From contig JBAYKX010000030.1 of assembly GCA_041664345.1 (NCBI GenBank), positions 1 through 64,000 of the forward strand: a stretch of DNA of 64,000 nucleotides, given 5' to 3'. Shown one piece after another: positions 62,958 to 64,000 of this stretch. Below the pieces are notes generated by a model. The model ran no database searches. It was not told the origin of the DNA and saw only the letters and a program-made list of their open reading frames with translations. The translations under genes and the position numbers were made by a program. Source of the DNA: GWE2-40-63 sp041664345 (lineage in GTDB: Bacteria > Bacteroidota > Bacteroidia > Bacteroidales > SZUA-534). Each line of letters starts with the position of its first letter. Within the stretch, counting starts at the first letter, position 1.

Positions 62958-64000
62958 ATGAACTTTATAAACAATATGAAAATCGGTCTTCGCCTTAATT
63001 TGATTTTAAGCATAACCATGATCGTTATCTTAACTTCAGTTGGCTTCTATTTAGTAAACAAACAGCGTGCGAAAATTATTGCAGATACAGATATCCGGAT
63101 GTATGAACAGGTTAATGATTTGGCTACATTAATAACCCAGCAGATGGATTTCTATCAAAACTCTTCTCATAGTTCATTTGAAGATACTGACCTAAAAAAA
63201 TTAAGAGCAATATTTAAAAGCAAATCGTACTTCGAAACGGGATATCCTTTTTTAGTTAATAAAAATGGCAAATTCATTATTCATCCAACAAAAGAAGGTG
63301 AGAATCATGCAAATGCTGAATTTTTTCAGCAATTAATAAACTCAAAATCAATTGAAGGTAAAAGCTTTTATATGTGGGAGGGAAAACAAAAGTACCAGTA
63401 CTTTAAATACATTGAAAGTATTGATGCTTTTGTTTCAGTTTCCATTTATGAGCATGAATTAATGGGTATAATCAAGCAGGTTAGAATAGCTCTTTTGTTA
63501 GCTGTACTTTTAGGAGTTGCTTTATTTGTATTAATAAATTCGCTCATAAGTAACAATATATCTAAATCTTTAAAAAAGGCTGTTCGTTTGGCAGAAGAAA
63601 TTGCTAATGGAAATTTAAATGTTTCGCTTGATATAAATCAGAAAGATGAGGTTGGGCAGCTTTCAGATGCTTTGAACCGAATGACCGCTAAATTGCAAGA
63701 GATAGTATCAAATGTAATTGAAGGCACAAACAATATTGCCTCTGCAAGTGAACAAATGAGTTCCACTTCTCAGCAATTAAGCCAAGGAGCAAATGAACAA
63801 GCTTCATCCATTGAAGAAGTATCATCAACAATGGAGGAAATAACGAGTAATATTCAGCAAAATACTGACAACTCGCAAGAAACCAAAAAAATTTCTGCCG
63901 GTGCTTTAAGGGATATAATATTAGTAACCGAGAAATCAAAAATAGCTGTTGAAGCAAATAAAGTAATAGGCACCAAAATCCAGATTATTAACGATATTTC
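62958..64000 (+). CDS. Methyl-accepting chemotaxis protein (truncated by window end)
   Basis: The frame is open from the ATG at 62958 to the window end (347 codons visible). Helix 1 at about 12-32 (LNLILSITMIVILTSVGFYL, core), a periplasmic Cache domain (about 33-175, with TGYPFLVNKNGKFIIHPT), helix 2 (about 180-198), HAMP (about 200-255, LAEEIANGNLNVSLDINQKDE) and the start of the signalling domain (TSQQLSQGANEQASSIEEVSS). The rest, with the CheA/CheW-binding tip, lies outside. It probably senses a small ligand admitted by the upstream porin. Confidence 0.92.
   Translation, partial: MNFINNMKIGLRLNLILSITMIVILTSVGFYLVNKQRAKIIADTDIRMYEQVNDLATLITQQMDFYQNSSHSSFEDTDLKKLRAIFKSKSYFETGYPFLVNKNGKFIIHPTKEGENHANAEFFQQLINSKSIEGKSFYMWEGKQKYQYFKYIESIDAFVSVSIYEHELMGIIKQVRIALLLAVLLGVALFVLINSLISNNISKSLKKAVRLAEEIANGNLNVSLDINQKDEVGQLSDALNRMTAKLQEIVSNVIEGTNNIASASEQMSSTSQQLSQGANEQASSIEEVSSTMEEITSNIQQNTDNSQETKKISAGALRDIILVTEKSKIAVEANKVIGTKIQIINDI

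Overview
The window is AT-rich bacterial DNA from a member of the Bacteroidota. Four secreted proteins end in a type IX secretion (Por) sorting tail. Promoters match the Bacteroidota consensus TTTG-N19-TAnnTTTG, Shine-Dalgarno sequences are mostly absent, and the tRNA gene does not encode CCA. Gene content (norspermidine-type polyamine enzymes, SprB-type adhesin repeats, BlaI/M56 pair, SpoIIE phosphatase with a two-component propeller) fits a free-living Bacteroidia such as Marinilabiliales, but the rank is an inference.

Layout. 1-12.4 kb: end of an unknown outer-membrane-like protein, short TetR regulator, CoA-disulfide reductase with three rhodanese domains, a polyamine group (carboxynorspermidine decarboxylase and dehydrogenase, agmatinase), an acyl-CoA synthetase, an Rrf2 regulator with an extradiol dioxygenase (YgiD), and a YceI protein. 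12.5-23.6 kb: a SpoIIE sensor-phosphatase and a very large beta-helix/SprB-repeat adhesin split by a frameshift. 23.8-30 kb: BlaI plus an M56-M23 fusion, then a 2-oxoadipate-to-2-oxoglutarate pair (DUF1338 and D-2-hydroxyglutarate dehydrogenase). 30-44.3 kb: a BNR/PKD secreted protein, an acyl-carrier-like protein without the carrier serine, secA (broken by an in-frame TAA), DUF6913, dapA, an unknown OB-like protein, ligA, and a cobalamin riboswitch controlling a secreted DUF4465 protein. 44.4-52.5 kb: hybrid histidine kinase, secreted serine protease, GtrA, acyltransferase, omega-amidase and a lipoprotein.

52.8-57 kb is an accessory stretch starting at tRNA-Arg(ACG). It holds a degraded Fic gene, an SH3-MBL hydrolase, a VWA lipoprotein and several palindromic elements, but no integrase. 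57.2-64 kb is a signalling and chemotaxis group: Cache-PAS histidine kinase, its NarL-type regulator (broken by an in-frame TAA), a lone receiver, CheW, a DcaP-like porin and a chemoreceptor cut by the window end.

The most striking signals are two in-frame TAA codons where Glu is expected (secA and the NarL regulator), an apparent one-base loss in the giant adhesin gene, a matched pair of Rrf2 operators flanking the regulator gene, the B12 riboswitch with a type IX-secreted DUF4465 protein, and several MITE-like or palindromic intergenic elements.
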